Positions 24,756-32,966 of a DNA stretch of 49,243 nucleotides are shown one piece after another. Position 1 is the stretch's first letter, and each line of letters opens with the position of its first letter. The translations under genes and the position numbers were made by a program. This stretch comes from CAZPGL01 sp964586175. Its GTDB lineage: Bacteria; Actinomycetota; Acidimicrobiia; Acidimicrobiales; MedAcidi-G1. The DNA lies in NCBI GenBank assembly GCA_964586175.1, contig CAZPGL010000013.1:1-49243 (forward strand), in the 5' to 3' direction. The notes under the pieces were generated by a model that saw only the letters and a list, made by a program, of their open reading frames with translations, made no database searches and was not told the DNA's origin.

Positions 24756-26546
24756 TCAGGTGGCGCACTCCGAGTCGCCGATCTCGGCGACGTACGGGCC
24801 GGTCTCGTCGAAGTCGACGTAGTGGGCGGGCGACTCATCGGGCAGCGGGAACTGGTCGAGCTCCTTGAGCTCGGCGGCCACCTCCTTGACCCCTCCAGAC
24901 CGGTCGAGCCACGACCGGAACGACTCGCCGGCCGTGCGCTCGCCGGCGAACCGGCGAACGACCCGCACCGTGGCCTCCGGCGCGTTCTTGGCCGGCAGCC
25001 GCAGGGCCTTCTGGCCGAAGTGGATCTGCTCCTGGCCGACGTAGCCCCCCAATAGCATCTGGTAGCCGGGGGCCGGCTGGCCGTGGGCCCGTCGCTCGGC
25101 ACCGAAGAAGCCGATGTCGGCCGTGTGGTGCTGGCCGCAACTGTTGGTGCAGCCCGAGATGTTCATGCGTACCCCGCCGACCTCGGCCAGGCCGGCCTCG
25201 TCGAGGGCGTCGCCGATGGCCTTGGCCAGTCCCCGGCTCTGGGTGACGGCCAGGTTGCAGGTGTCGGCGCCCGGGCAGGCCACGACGTCCCGGGACAACT
25301 CGGCACCCGGAAGGGCCATGCCTGCCGCCTCGAGCCGCTCGAACAGGTCGGGGAGCTGAGCGTCGGTGAGGCCGCGGAGCACGAAATTCTGCCGGTTGGT
25401 GACCCGCACGTCGACCCCGAACTCGCGGACCATGCCGGCCAGGGCCCTGAACTGGTCGCCGGTGACGTCGCCCAACTCGCACCAGGCGTATGCCGACACC
25501 GTGCCGTTGGCCGCGCCGCGCACCACGTTGGCTTCGGCCCAGCGGTCGTAGGCCGTCTTCGCCCCGAGGGTGACCGGCACCCCGTGGCCGATGAGGGACG
25601 GTTCGACGTCGCTGGCCCGGCCGGCGGGAGCGTCACCCCACTCGTCGACGATCTCGGGAACGCCGCCCGGCCAGGTGGCCGAGGCCGGCAGCAGCTTGCG
25701 AGTGGCGAACACCCGCCGCCGCACCTCGTCGATGCCGAGCTGGTCGACGACCCATTTCATGCGGGCCCGCAGCTTGTTGTCGCGGTTGCCGGTCTGCTCG
25801 AACACCCGCAGCACCGACTCGATGGTGGGGAGCAGGTCCTCGCGGGCGGTGAAGTCCTCGAGGGCCAGCGCGGCGAACGGCGTGGTGCCGAGGCCGCCGG
25901 CCACGAACACCCGGAACCCGTGTTCGACGCTGCCGTCGTCGAACCGGCGGCTGGCGGCGATCACGCCGACGTCGTTGAACATGGCCTGGCCGCAGTCGGT
26001 GTCGCAGCCCGAGAAGTTGATCTTGAACTTCCGGGGCAGGCGCTGGCCCAGCGGGTTGCGCAGGAAATGCCGGTGGGCGGCCTCGGCCCAGGCGCTGACG
26101 TCGAGCACCTCGTATGGGCACGCACCGGCCAGATGGCAGCCCTGCACGTTGCGGACCGTGTCGCCGCACGCCTCGCGGGACGTGAGGCCCACCGACGCCA
26201 AGAGACGGAGCACGTCGGGCACATCGGTCAATTCGACGAAATGGAACTGGATGTTCTGGCGGGTCGTGATGTGGCCCCAGCCTCGGCTGTGGGACTCGAC
26301 GAGTGAGCCGAGCAGGTCGAGCTGCTCGGCGGTGATGGCACCGTAGGGCACCTTGACCCGCACCATCTGGTTGGTGCCACCCTGGCGCTGACCGTAGATG
26401 CCGTTGTTCAGCCGGAACACCCGGAACACGTCCTCGGGGATGCGGCCGGCCTGGTAGCCGGCCAGCATCTCCTCGAACTTGGTGATGTCGGCGGCCATCT
26501 CGGGATCGATGGGAGTGACGTCGAGGGGACTGGTCAGTTGGGCCAT
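24756..26546 (-). CDS. sir: Siroheme sulfite (or nitrite) reductase
   Basis: The 596-residue enzyme has two repeats of the ferredoxin-like half-domain plus siroheme/[4Fe-4S] domains. Cluster ligands are CPGADTCNL followed by SGCTNSCGQHH (Cys-x5-Cys, Cys-x3-Cys). The earlier SGCDTDCGQAMFNDVG and the RGWGHITTRQNIQFHF siroheme-binding loop are also present. It reduces sulfite to sulfide with ferredoxin. Context with cysH and siroheme synthesis genes points to sulfite rather than nitrite. Its ATG overlaps the end of cobA by 13 bp, so the operon is tightly packed. Confidence 0.93.
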   Translation of the reverse strand: MAQLTSPLDVTPIDPEMAADITKFEEMLAGYQAGRIPEDVFRVFRLNNGIYGQRQGGTNQMVRVKVPYGAITAEQLDLLGSLVESHSRGWGHITTRQNIQFHFVELTDVPDVLRLLASVGLTSREACGDTVRNVQGCHLAGACPYEVLDVSAWAEAAHRHFLRNPLGQRLPRKFKINFSGCDTDCGQAMFNDVGVIAASRRFDDGSVEHGFRVFVAGGLGTTPFAALALEDFTAREDLLPTIESVLRVFEQTGNRDNKLRARMKWVVDQLGIDEVRRRVFATRKLLPASATWPGGVPEIVDEWGDAPAGRASDVEPSLIGHGVPVTLGAKTAYDRWAEANVVRGAANGTVSAYAWCELGDVTGDQFRALAGMVREFGVDVRVTNRQNFVLRGLTDAQLPDLFERLEAAGMALPGAELSRDVVACPGADTCNLAVTQSRGLAKAIGDALDEAGLAEVGGVRMNISGCTNSCGQHHTADIGFFGAERRAHGQPAPGYQMLLGGYVGQEQIHFGQKALRLPAKNAPEATVRVVRRFAGERTAGESFRSWLDRSGGVKEVAAELKELDQFPLPDESPAHYVDFDETGPYVAEIGDSECAT

Positions 26547-27307
26547 GACGGACCTCCGTGGTCGTCGGCGAACTGGTGGACGAGATCGTGGAGCGCGGTG
26601 TCAGTGACCTCGAGGTCGGCCACCGAGCCGATGACGAGTACCGCCGGCGAACGCACCGGCGTGCCGGGCAGCTCGGCCAGGGTGACCCGGTGCACCCGCT
26701 GGTGGGCGGTGGTGGCGGACTCGACGGTGGCCACCGGGGTGTCGGGGGCCATGCCGGCGTCGAGGAGGTGTTGGGCGATGCCGCCGGACCGGGAGGCGCC
26801 CATCAGCACGATGAGGGTGGTGCCGAGCCGGGCCGCGGCCTCCCAGTCGATGCCCTGGGTGGTGGCCGGGTCCTGGTGACCGGTGATCACGGTGAAGCCG
26901 CTGGCGTGGCCCCGCATGGTGACCGGAATACCGGCGGCGCCTGGTGCGGCGATGGCCGACGAGATGCCCGGCACGACCTGGACGTCGATGCCGGCGGCCC
27001 GCAGCGCCTGAGCCTCCTCGCCGCCCCGACCGAACACGAACGGGTCGCCGCCCTTGAGGCGGACCACGGTGTCGGCCCGGCCGGCGGCGTCGATGAGCAC
27101 GTCGTGGATTCGGGCCTGGGCGTCGGTCGGTGCCCCGGGGCGCTTGCCGACGTCGATCAGCTCAGCCCACGGCGCCACCAGGTCGAAGACCGTCGGATCG
27201 AGCAGGCGGTCGTGGACGACCACATCGGCCTGGCCCAGCAGGCGGGCGGCCCGCACAGTCAACAGTTCCGGGTCGCCTGGTCCGGCACCGACGAGGAACA
27301 CGGTCAT
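26534..27307 (-). CDS. cobA: Uroporphyrinogen-III C-methyltransferase
   Basis: The 257-residue SAM-dependent methyltransferase makes precorrin-2, the siroheme precursor. The diagnostic motifs are VFLVGAGPGDPELLTVRA at the N-terminus and VRLKGGDPFVFGRGGEE (SAM-binding). GIPVTMRGHASGFTVITGH and LIVLMGASR follow. The ATG at 27307 overlaps the upstream stop (ATGA). It supplies siroheme for the downstream sulfite reductase. Confidence 0.94.
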   Translation of the reverse strand: MTVFLVGAGPGDPELLTVRAARLLGQADVVVHDRLLDPTVFDLVAPWAELIDVGKRPGAPTDAQARIHDVLIDAAGRADTVVRLKGGDPFVFGRGGEEAQALRAAGIDVQVVPGISSAIAAPGAAGIPVTMRGHASGFTVITGHQDPATTQGIDWEAAARLGTTLIVLMGASRSGGIAQHLLDAGMAPDTPVATVESATTAHQRVHRVTLAELPGTPVRSPAVLVIGSVADLEVTDTALHDLVHQFADDHGGPSWPN

Positions 27308-27963
27308 GACGCCACCGCCTCTTCGGCCGGTTCGGTCAGCCCGACCGCGGCGCGCAGCCGATGCCAGGCCGCGTCGGTGTCGCCGGCGCGGAGAAGGTCG
27401 AGCAGGTCGTCGTCGATGGCCCGGGCCCAACCGTCGGACTCGCTGGAGCCGGCGGTGTCGCGCAGTTCGGCCCGGACGTCGGCGGCCAGGGTCAGCAGGG
27501 TGGCGTGCTCAGGGCCAATCTGGTCGTCGAGGGTGCGGCGCAGCCAGGCAGCCACGGCAGGGCTGCGGCCGTTGGTGGACACGGCGATCTGCAGGTCGCC
27601 CTGGCGGGACACCGCGGGCAGGGTGAACGAGCAGTTGGCCGGGTCGTCGGCGGCATTGCACCACACCCCGGCCGCCTCGGCGTCCCAGTAGACCTGCCCG
27701 TCGACGGCCGGCTCGCCGGTGGCGGCCACGGCCAATCGGTACGAGGCGACCTCGCCGCGACGGTAGGTGCGCTCGTGCCAGCGGATGGTGCCGCGGTCGG
27801 CGGCGGTGACGATGTCGTCGACGGCCTCCGGGGCCACGACCGAGACGCGGGCGCCGGCCGCGGTGAGGGCGGCCACCTTGCGTGCGGCGACCGGTCCGGC
27901 GCCGACCACAAGGGCGGGTCGTCCGGCCAGGTCCAGGTTCACGGGAAACGACGGGGCGCTCAC
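27304..27963 (-). CDS. Precorrin-2 dehydrogenase/ferrochelatase (CysG N-domain, Met8-like)
   Basis: The 219-residue protein matches the N-terminal domain of CysG: ALVVGAGPVAARKVAALTAAGARVSVVAP binds NAD, and CNAADDPANCSFTLPAV carries the catalytic Asp region. AVSTNGRSPAVAAWLRR follows. It oxidises precorrin-2 and inserts iron to form siroheme. The start is GTG at 27963, overlapping the cysH TGA (GTGA); an ATG 39 bp upstream lies inside cysH and is less likely. In many bacteria this domain is fused to CobA, but here the two are separate, overlapping genes. Confidence 0.9.
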   Translation of the reverse strand: MSAPSFPVNLDLAGRPALVVGAGPVAARKVAALTAAGARVSVVAPEAVDDIVTAADRGTIRWHERTYRRGEVASYRLAVAATGEPAVDGQVYWDAEAAGVWCNAADDPANCSFTLPAVSRQGDLQIAVSTNGRSPAVAAWLRRTLDDQIGPEHATLLTLAADVRAELRDTAGSSESDGWARAIDDDLLDLLRAGDTDAAWHRLRAAVGLTEPAEEAVAS

Positions 27964-28022
27964 TGGTGGATCCCGCATTCGGTCTTCGTCGTGCCGTTCC
28001 ACCGACCGCTGCGGGCACCGGC
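27960..28022 (-). CDS. cysH: Phosphoadenylylsulfate/adenylylsulfate reductase, last 20 residues
   Basis: Twenty codons at the edge of the sequence gap read GRWNGTTKTECGIHQ and stop. The ECGIH tail is the conserved catalytic Cys motif of PAPS/APS reductase. The gene's body lies in the missing 100-N gap and beyond the scaffold join, so most of it is absent here. It reduces activated sulfate to sulfite for the downstream reductase. Its TGA overlaps the CysG-N start. The assignment rests on this tail plus operon context. Confidence 0.85.
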   Translation of the reverse strand, partial: AGARSGRWNGTTKTECGIHQ

Positions 28023-28122
28023 NNNNNNNNNNNNNNNNNNNNNNNNNNNNNNNNNNNNNNNNNNNNNNNNNNNNNNNNNNNNNNNNNNNNNNNNNNNNNN
28101 NNNNNNNNNNNNNNNNNNNNNN
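28023..28122. other. Scaffold gap, 100 Ns
   Basis: Exactly 100 N bases, the conventional size for an unknown gap. The real distance is unknown and should be longer than 100 bp, because most of cysH is missing. Confidence 0.99.
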
Positions 28123-28386
28123 ATGCGCCGCTCCATCGACGATTACCCGTTCGACGCCGCCGATTATCCGCCGGACTACGAGGACGACGAGCTCTCGCCC
28201 ATCTCATGGGCGATCGCCATCAGCGACGACTATGGCGACGCCCAGCCCCGGGTGCTGCTCACCGTCGAGGAGGTTGGGCGCCCCGGCCAGGGTCTGGTTG
28301 GCCATCTTTCGCCGGACATCGCCCGGCGGCTCCGTCAGGCGGTGCGCGACGCGCTCATCGAGATGGGGGAGGACCCAGGCCGCTAG
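28123..28386 (+). CDS. Small acidic hypothetical protein, 5' end at the gap
   Basis: An 87-residue reading frame begins at an ATG touching the gap, so the true start may be hidden. The N-terminal part is very acidic and Tyr/Pro-rich (DYPFDAADYPPDYEDDE). The rest (RVLLTVEEVGRPGQGLVGHLSPDIARRLRQAVRDALIEMG) looks like a small alpha/beta domain. I do not recognise a family. A strong hairpin follows the stop, which supports a real gene. Confidence 0.6.
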   Translation: MRRSIDDYPFDAADYPPDYEDDELSPISWAIAISDDYGDAQPRVLLTVEEVGRPGQGLVGHLSPDIARRLRQAVRDALIEMGEDPGR

Positions 28387-28427
28387 TCGCTGATCCGCGG
28401 CGGACGCCCCCGATCCACGACCGACAA

Positions 28428-28454
28428 CGGATCTGGGGTCTGTCCCCAGATCCG
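28428..28454. terminator. Bidirectional terminator-like hairpin
   Basis: CGGATCTGGGG (28428-28438) pairs perfectly with CCCCAGATCCG (28444-28454) around the loop TCTGT. It lies midway between two converging genes (stops at 28386 and 28467), which suits a terminator for both. Confidence 0.75.
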
Positions 28455-28466
28455 GAAGTCGGGAGG

Positions 28467-29333
28467 TCAGGTTGGTCGCTCACCCGTTCGATCGCGCAGG
28501 GCCAGGGCCACCATCACCAGCCCGATGCCGGCCAGCTCGACTGGTTCCGGTACCTGCCCGAGAGCAACGAGACCGATCACGACCGCAGTGGCCGGCAGGA
28601 TGGTCATGAGCAGGGCCACCCGATCCGACGGCAGTCGGGCCATCACGACCTGGTCGATGCCGTACGGGATGGCGTTGGACAACACACTCGTACCAACCAC
28701 CAGCACCACCAACCACGGCTTGTCGAATGCCGGACCCAGACCACCCGCACCGAACGGGGCGATCAGCAGCGCGCCGAGCAGCATCCCGACCCCCAGCCCG
28801 TCGATCGACGCCCCCGACCGGGCCACCCGGCCACCGAGCAGGATGTAGACCCCCCACAGGACACCGGCGCACAGCACCCAGAACACGCCCAGGGCTTCGG
28901 CGCCGTCCATCGAGGTGCCAGCCAGCAACAGCACGCCGAGCGTGGCCAGCAGCAGCGACCGGACGGCGCGCGCCGAACGGGCGGCCCAAGCGGCCACGGC
29001 GATCGGTCCGATGAACTCGATGGCCACCGCGGTCCCCATCGGGAGACGGTCCAGGGCCAGGTAGAAGGTCAGGTTCATGCTGGCCAGAGCGGCACCGAAC
29101 AGGCCGGCCGTGGCCAGCATCGAACGGGTCCAGCCCCGGCGCCAGGCCCGGCGGACGGCGGTGACGATCAGGCCGGCGCCCAGCACCCGCAGCCATGCCA
29201 CCGTGCCGGCGGCCATGTGGTCGAACAACACCACGGCGATCGCCGCCCCGCAGTACTGCGAGAGGGCGCCCATCACGTACAGCGCCTCAGGGGGCAGCCG
29301 GTCGGCCAGCGACCCGGCGGGGGAGTGGCTCAT
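28467..29333 (-). CDS. EamA/DMT-family transporter (RhtA-like)
   Basis: The 288-residue membrane protein has about ten hydrophobic segments in two EamA repeats. MGTAVAIEFIGPIAVAAW, at the end of the first repeat, and DQVVMARLPSDRVALLMTILPATAVVIGL, near the end of the second, are typical of the RhtA/YdcZ exporters for amino acids and similar metabolites. The gene is followed 21 bp downstream of the SDR stop, so it may be cotranscribed with that gene on the minus strand. The substrate is unknown. Confidence 0.9.
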   Translation of the reverse strand: MSHSPAGSLADRLPPEALYVMGALSQYCGAAIAVVLFDHMAAGTVAWLRVLGAGLIVTAVRRAWRRGWTRSMLATAGLFGAALASMNLTFYLALDRLPMGTAVAIEFIGPIAVAAWAARSARAVRSLLLATLGVLLLAGTSMDGAEALGVFWVLCAGVLWGVYILLGGRVARSGASIDGLGVGMLLGALLIAPFGAGGLGPAFDKPWLVVLVVGTSVLSNAIPYGIDQVVMARLPSDRVALLMTILPATAVVIGLVALGQVPEPVELAGIGLVMVALALRDRTGERPT

Positions 29334-29354
29334 GGCCGCACCGTGCGGCCCGAC

Positions 29355-30140
29355 TCAGGCCCGGTCGAGGACGTCGAGGTAGCCGGGTCCCTCGTCGCCG
29401 CCATGGATGGCCACCTCGGTGCCGGTAACCCAGCGGGCCAGCGGTGACGCCAGCACCAGGCACATGTCGGCCACGTCCCTCGGCTCACCCATGCGGCCCA
29501 TCGCCAACAGATCGCCGACGGCGTCGCGCACCGCGGCATCGCCGTACACGGAGTCGGCGTCGTCGGTGACGATCATGCCCACGGTCACGGTGACGACCCG
29601 CACGGCCGGACCCCACTCGTGGGCCAGGGTACGTCCCATGTTGATCAGCCCGGCCTTGGCTGCGCCGTAGGCCACGCCCTGCGGGTTGGGCCGGGTGCCG
29701 CTGACCGAGGCGATGTTGAGGATCACCCCGCCGTCGGCCTGGTCGGCCATGACCCGGTGGGCGGCCTGGCTGAACGTCATCGGAGCGACCAGGTTCAAGG
29801 CGACGATCTTGTCGTTGAACCGGGGGGAGACGGTGGCCGAATCGGCCGGCGGAGCACCGCCGGCGTTGTTTACCAGCACGTCGAGGCGGCCGAAGCGGTC
29901 GACGGCGGTGGCGACCACCGCACCCACCTGGTCGGGGTCGCGGACGTCGGCCTCCACGAACACCGCCGTCCGGGCGCCGTCGGCCGAGGCGACCGGGGCC
30001 TCGGGGGCGTTGCGGGCGCAGATCACGACCTCGGCCCCCGCGTCGAGGAAGGTACCGGCGATGACCCGGCCCAGGCCCTTGGTGCCGCCGGTGACGATGG
30101 CGACACGGCCGGTGAAGTCGAGGGCGGTGGCAGGGTCCAC
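29355..30140 (-). CDS. Short-chain dehydrogenase/reductase (SDR)
   Basis: This classical SDR of 261 residues has TGGTKGLG, VNNAGG and the active-site AYGAAK. The C-terminal RWVTGTEVAIHGGDEGPGYLDV deviates from the usual VDGG ending. The GTG start is 6 nt after a TAGCGT -10 box, indicating a leaderless transcript. It is divergent from ipdA across 133 bp containing two TCTGACG palindromes, so it may share ipd regulation and belong to steroid or acyl-CoA catabolism. Confidence 0.9.
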   Translation of the reverse strand: MDPATALDFTGRVAIVTGGTKGLGRVIAGTFLDAGAEVVICARNAPEAPVASADGARTAVFVEADVRDPDQVGAVVATAVDRFGRLDVLVNNAGGAPPADSATVSPRFNDKIVALNLVAPMTFSQAAHRVMADQADGGVILNIASVSGTRPNPQGVAYGAAKAGLINMGRTLAHEWGPAVRVVTVTVGMIVTDDADSVYGDAAVRDAVGDLLAMGRMGEPRDVADMCLVLASPLARWVTGTEVAIHGGDEGPGYLDVLDRA

Positions 30141-30201
30141 GGGGGCACGCTATCCGGCCCGACCCGGGGAGGCGTGGTGCGACGGCCCGGACGGGGCGGG
30201 G

Positions 30202-30213
30202 TGACGAACGTCA
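30202..30213. promoter_or_regulatory. Palindrome TGACGAACGTCA
   Basis: The arms TGACG and CGTCA are separated by only AA. They are the same half-sites as the neighbouring operators but with a different spacing. It could be an auxiliary binding site or coincidence. Confidence 0.35.
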
Positions 30214-30217
30214 TGAA

Positions 30218-30234
30218 TCTGACGGTGCGTCAGG
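30218..30234. promoter_or_regulatory. Operator A upstream of ipdA
   Basis: TCTGACG-GTG-CGTCAGG. It matches the consensus palindrome at 15 of the 16 informative arm positions if G is allowed at the last base. It sits 35 bp (centre to centre) upstream of operator B, near the expected -35 region of the ipdA promoter. Confidence 0.65.
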
Positions 30235-30252
30235 AGTGGCCTCAGCGCCGTT

Positions 30253-30269
30253 TCTGACCTACCGTCAGG
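30253..30269. promoter_or_regulatory. Operator B overlapping ipdA -10 box
   Basis: TCTGACC-TAC-CGTCAGG ends 4 bp before the ipdA ATG. A TACCGT -10 hexamer (30260-30265) lies inside it, 8 nt upstream of the start codon. Binding would therefore block transcription of an apparently leaderless mRNA. Confidence 0.65.
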
Positions 30270-30273
30270 TCCC

Positions 30274-31131
30274 ATGCCTGACAAACGCATGACCGACGAC
30301 GAGGTCGTCGACCAGTTGGAGAGCGGCATGACCATCGGCATCGGTGGCTGGGGCTCCCGACGCAAGCCCATGTCCCTGGTGCGGGCCATCGTCCGCAGCG
30401 ACCTCACCGACCTGACCATCGTCAGCTACGGCGGCCCCGACATCGGGGTGCTGTGCGCCACCGGCAAGGCCCGCAAGGTGGTCTACGGCTTCGTGTCCCT
30501 CGACTCCATCCCCCTCGAACCCCACTTCAGGGTGGCCCGCCAGAACGCCACCGTCGAGTTCGCCGAGTTCGACGAAGGGGCGTTCTACCTCGGGTTGCTG
30601 GCCGCCGCCCACCGGGTGCCGTTCTACCCGACCCGGGCTGGCCTGGGCAGCGACATGCTGACCATGAACCCCGACCTGCGCACCGTGCAGTCGCCCTACG
30701 ACGACGCCGAAGAGTTGGTCGCCATCCCGGCGTTTCAACTCGACGCCTCCCTGATCCACATGAACCGGGCCGACGCCGCCGGCAACGGGCAGTTCCTGGG
30801 CCCCGACCTCTACTTCGACGACCTGTTCGCCAAGGCCGCCGACAAGACGTACATGAGCTGCGAACGCATCGTGCCCACCGAGGACCTGCTCGACCACGGC
30901 ACCTTCCACACGCTGAAGATCCCCCGCCTCTTCGTCGACGGGGTCGTCGAAGCCCCACGGGGTGCCCACTTCACCGAATGCCCGCCCGACTACGAGCGGG
31001 ACGAGGCCTTCCAGCGGCGCTACGCCGCCACCGCCCGCGACCCCGAGGCCTGGGACGCCTTCCGGGCCCGCTACCTCGAGGCCCCCAGCCACCAGGCCTA
31101 CCTGGCCGCCGTCGACGAGGACGCGTCATGA
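30274..31131 (+). CDS. ipdA: IpdA, alpha subunit of steroid ring-C-opening CoA hydrolase
   Basis: The 285-residue protein follows mycobacterial IpdA closely as I recall it: SGMTIGIGGWGSRRKPMSLVRAI, YGGPDIGVLC, YGFVSLDS, RAGLGSDM, YFDDLF and VDGVVEAPRGAHFT. IpdAB has a class I CoA-transferase fold but hydrolyses the last carbocycle (ring C) in the CoA-thioester left from steroid degradation. Glu101 in FDEG probably corresponds to the catalytic Glu. It heads an operon with ipdB (ATGA overlap) and ipdC under two palindromic operators. Plain 3-oxoacid CoA-transferase is less likely. Confidence 0.92.
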   Translation: MPDKRMTDDEVVDQLESGMTIGIGGWGSRRKPMSLVRAIVRSDLTDLTIVSYGGPDIGVLCATGKARKVVYGFVSLDSIPLEPHFRVARQNATVEFAEFDEGAFYLGLLAAAHRVPFYPTRAGLGSDMLTMNPDLRTVQSPYDDAEELVAIPAFQLDASLIHMNRADAAGNGQFLGPDLYFDDLFAKAADKTYMSCERIVPTEDLLDHGTFHTLKIPRLFVDGVVEAPRGAHFTECPPDYERDEAFQRRYAATARDPEAWDAFRARYLEAPSHQAYLAAVDEDAS

Positions 31132-31907
31132 GCCCGACCGATTCCACCGCCCCGGCGGCCATCGACGAGATCTGCGCCGTCGCTGTCGCCGAAGCCTTCC
31201 GGGGCGACGGCGAGATCCTCTGCAACCCCATCGGCACCACCCCGATCATCGGCGGCCGCCTGGCCCGGGCCACCTTCGAGCCCGACATGGTCATGACCGA
31301 CGCCGTGTCGGTGCTGGCCGCCAACATCCTGCCGGTCGGCGACCCCGACGCCGAGCGGGTCGTCGAAGCCTGGATGCCCTATCGAGACGTGTTCGACATC
31401 GTGTGGTCGGGCCGCCGCCACGTCGTCATGGGTGCCAGCCAGATCGACGCCGCCGGCAACCAGAACCTGGCCGCCATCGGCGACTGGCGCCGGCCCAAGG
31501 CCCAGCTCCTCGGGCTGCGGGGCGCCCCGGGCAACCTGGTCAACCACGCCACCACCTACTGGGTGCCCAACCACTCCACCCGGTCCTTCGTGCCCGAGGT
31601 CGACGTCGTGTCCGGTCCCGGCTACGACCGGGTGGCGGGCCACTCCGGGTTCATCCGGGCCAACCACGAGATCCGCCGTGTGGTGTCCAACCTCGGCGTG
31701 TTCGACTTCGCCAACGACGCCCAGCGCATGCAGCTGGTGTCGGTCCACCCCGGGGTCACCGTCGACCAGGTCGTCGAGGCCACCGGCTTCGAGCTGATCC
31801 TGCCCGACAACGTGCCCGACTCCCGGCTCCCAACCGACGAAGAACTGCGGCTCATCCGCGAGGTCATTGACCCCACAGGGCTCCGCAAGGCCGAGTTCGG
31901 CGGCTGA
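31128..31907 (+). CDS. ipdB: IpdB, beta subunit of steroid ring-C-opening CoA hydrolase
   Basis: The 259-residue partner of IpdA shows the IpdB hallmarks: GARLAR-like GGRLARATFEPDMVMTD, WMPYRDVFD, SGRRHVVMGASQIDAAGNQN, GLRGAPGNLVNHATTYWV, VVSNLGVFDF and LPTDEELRLIREVIDP. It forms the heteromeric hydrolase with IpdA. Its ATG overlaps the ipdA stop, giving balanced subunit translation. The conservation across the whole length makes the call firm. Confidence 0.92.
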   Translation: MSPTDSTAPAAIDEICAVAVAEAFRGDGEILCNPIGTTPIIGGRLARATFEPDMVMTDAVSVLAANILPVGDPDAERVVEAWMPYRDVFDIVWSGRRHVVMGASQIDAAGNQNLAAIGDWRRPKAQLLGLRGAPGNLVNHATTYWVPNHSTRSFVPEVDVVSGPGYDRVAGHSGFIRANHEIRRVVSNLGVFDFANDAQRMQLVSVHPGVTVDQVVEATGFELILPDNVPDSRLPTDEELRLIREVIDPTGLRKAEFGG

Positions 31908-31912
31908 CCCCG

Positions 31913-32965
31913 GTGACCGATCGGCTCCACACCCGGTTCTGCGACCTCGTCGGGGTCCGGGTGCCAATCGTCCAGACCGGCATGGGTTGGGTGTCGGGGG
32001 CCCGGCTCACCGCGGCCACCGCCAACGCCGGCGGTCTCGGCGTCATCGCCGCCGTCCCCATGACCTTCGACCAGATGGTTGCCGCCATCGACGAGGTGCG
32101 GTCGGCCACCGACGCTCCCTTCGGGGTGAACCTGCGGGCCGACGCCGCCGACATCGACGCCCGCATCGACCATCTCATCGCCGCCGAGGTCAAGGTGGCG
32201 TCGTTCGCCCAGGCGCCGGGCCAGGCCACCGTCGAACGGCTCAAGGACGCCGGCCTGGTCGTCATCCCCACCATCGGGGCCCGTCGCCACGCCGAGAAAG
32301 TCGCCGAATGGGGCGTCGACGCGGTCATCGCCCAGGGCGCCGAAGGCGGAGGCCACACCGGGGTTATCCCGACGTCGGTGCTGATCCCGCAGGTGCTCGA
32401 CGCCGTCGACATCCCGGTCATCGCCGCCGGCGGCTTCGTCGACGGCCGAGGTCTGGCCGCCGCCCTGGCCTGGGGCGCCGACGGCATCGCCATGGGCACC
32501 CGGTTCCTGCTCACCACCGACAGCGAGGTGCCCGACGCGGTCAAGGCCGTGTACCTGGCCACCCCGTCCAACGGCACTGTCGTCACCACCGCCATCGACG
32601 GCATGCCCCAGCGGGTCATCGCCACCGACGTGGTCGCCCGCCTCGAACGGGCCCGTCTCACCCGTCTGCCCCGGGCCGTGGCCAACGCCATGAGGTTCCG
32701 TCGCCTGACCGGCATGTCGCTCCGGGCGCTGGTGGCCGACGGGTTGCGCATGCGCAGGGCCCAAGGCCTCGGCTGGGGTCAGATGATCATGGCCGCCAAC
32801 GCGCCGATGCTCACCAAGGCCACCATGGCCGACGGGCATCCCGAGGTCGGCATCCTGCCCACCGGCCAGGGGGTCGGGGCCATCGACGAACTGCCGAGCT
32901 GTGCCGAACTCGTCTCCCGGACCGTGGCCGAGGCCGAGGCGGCCCTCGACCGGGTCGGTGACTGA
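31913..32965 (+). CDS. ipdC: IpdC-like flavin reductase (nitronate monooxygenase family)
   Basis: The 350-residue TIM-barrel flavoprotein is of the nitronate monooxygenase/2-nitropropane dioxygenase family: VRVPIVQTGMGWVSG, NAGGLGVIAA, IAQGAEGGGHTG (FMN phosphate loop) and VIAAGGFVDGRGLAAAL. Sitting directly after ipdAB, it corresponds to IpdC (Rv3553), a reductase needed to process the hydroxylated indane-CoA before ring opening. The start is GTG 5 bp after ipdB. Symbol by position and similarity. Confidence 0.86.
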   Translation: MTDRLHTRFCDLVGVRVPIVQTGMGWVSGARLTAATANAGGLGVIAAVPMTFDQMVAAIDEVRSATDAPFGVNLRADAADIDARIDHLIAAEVKVASFAQAPGQATVERLKDAGLVVIPTIGARRHAEKVAEWGVDAVIAQGAEGGGHTGVIPTSVLIPQVLDAVDIPVIAAGGFVDGRGLAAALAWGADGIAMGTRFLLTTDSEVPDAVKAVYLATPSNGTVVTTAIDGMPQRVIATDVVARLERARLTRLPRAVANAMRFRRLTGMSLRALVADGLRMRRAQGLGWGQMIMAANAPMLTKATMADGHPEVGILPTGQGVGAIDELPSCAELVSRTVAEAEAALDRVGD

Positions 32966-32966
32966 G

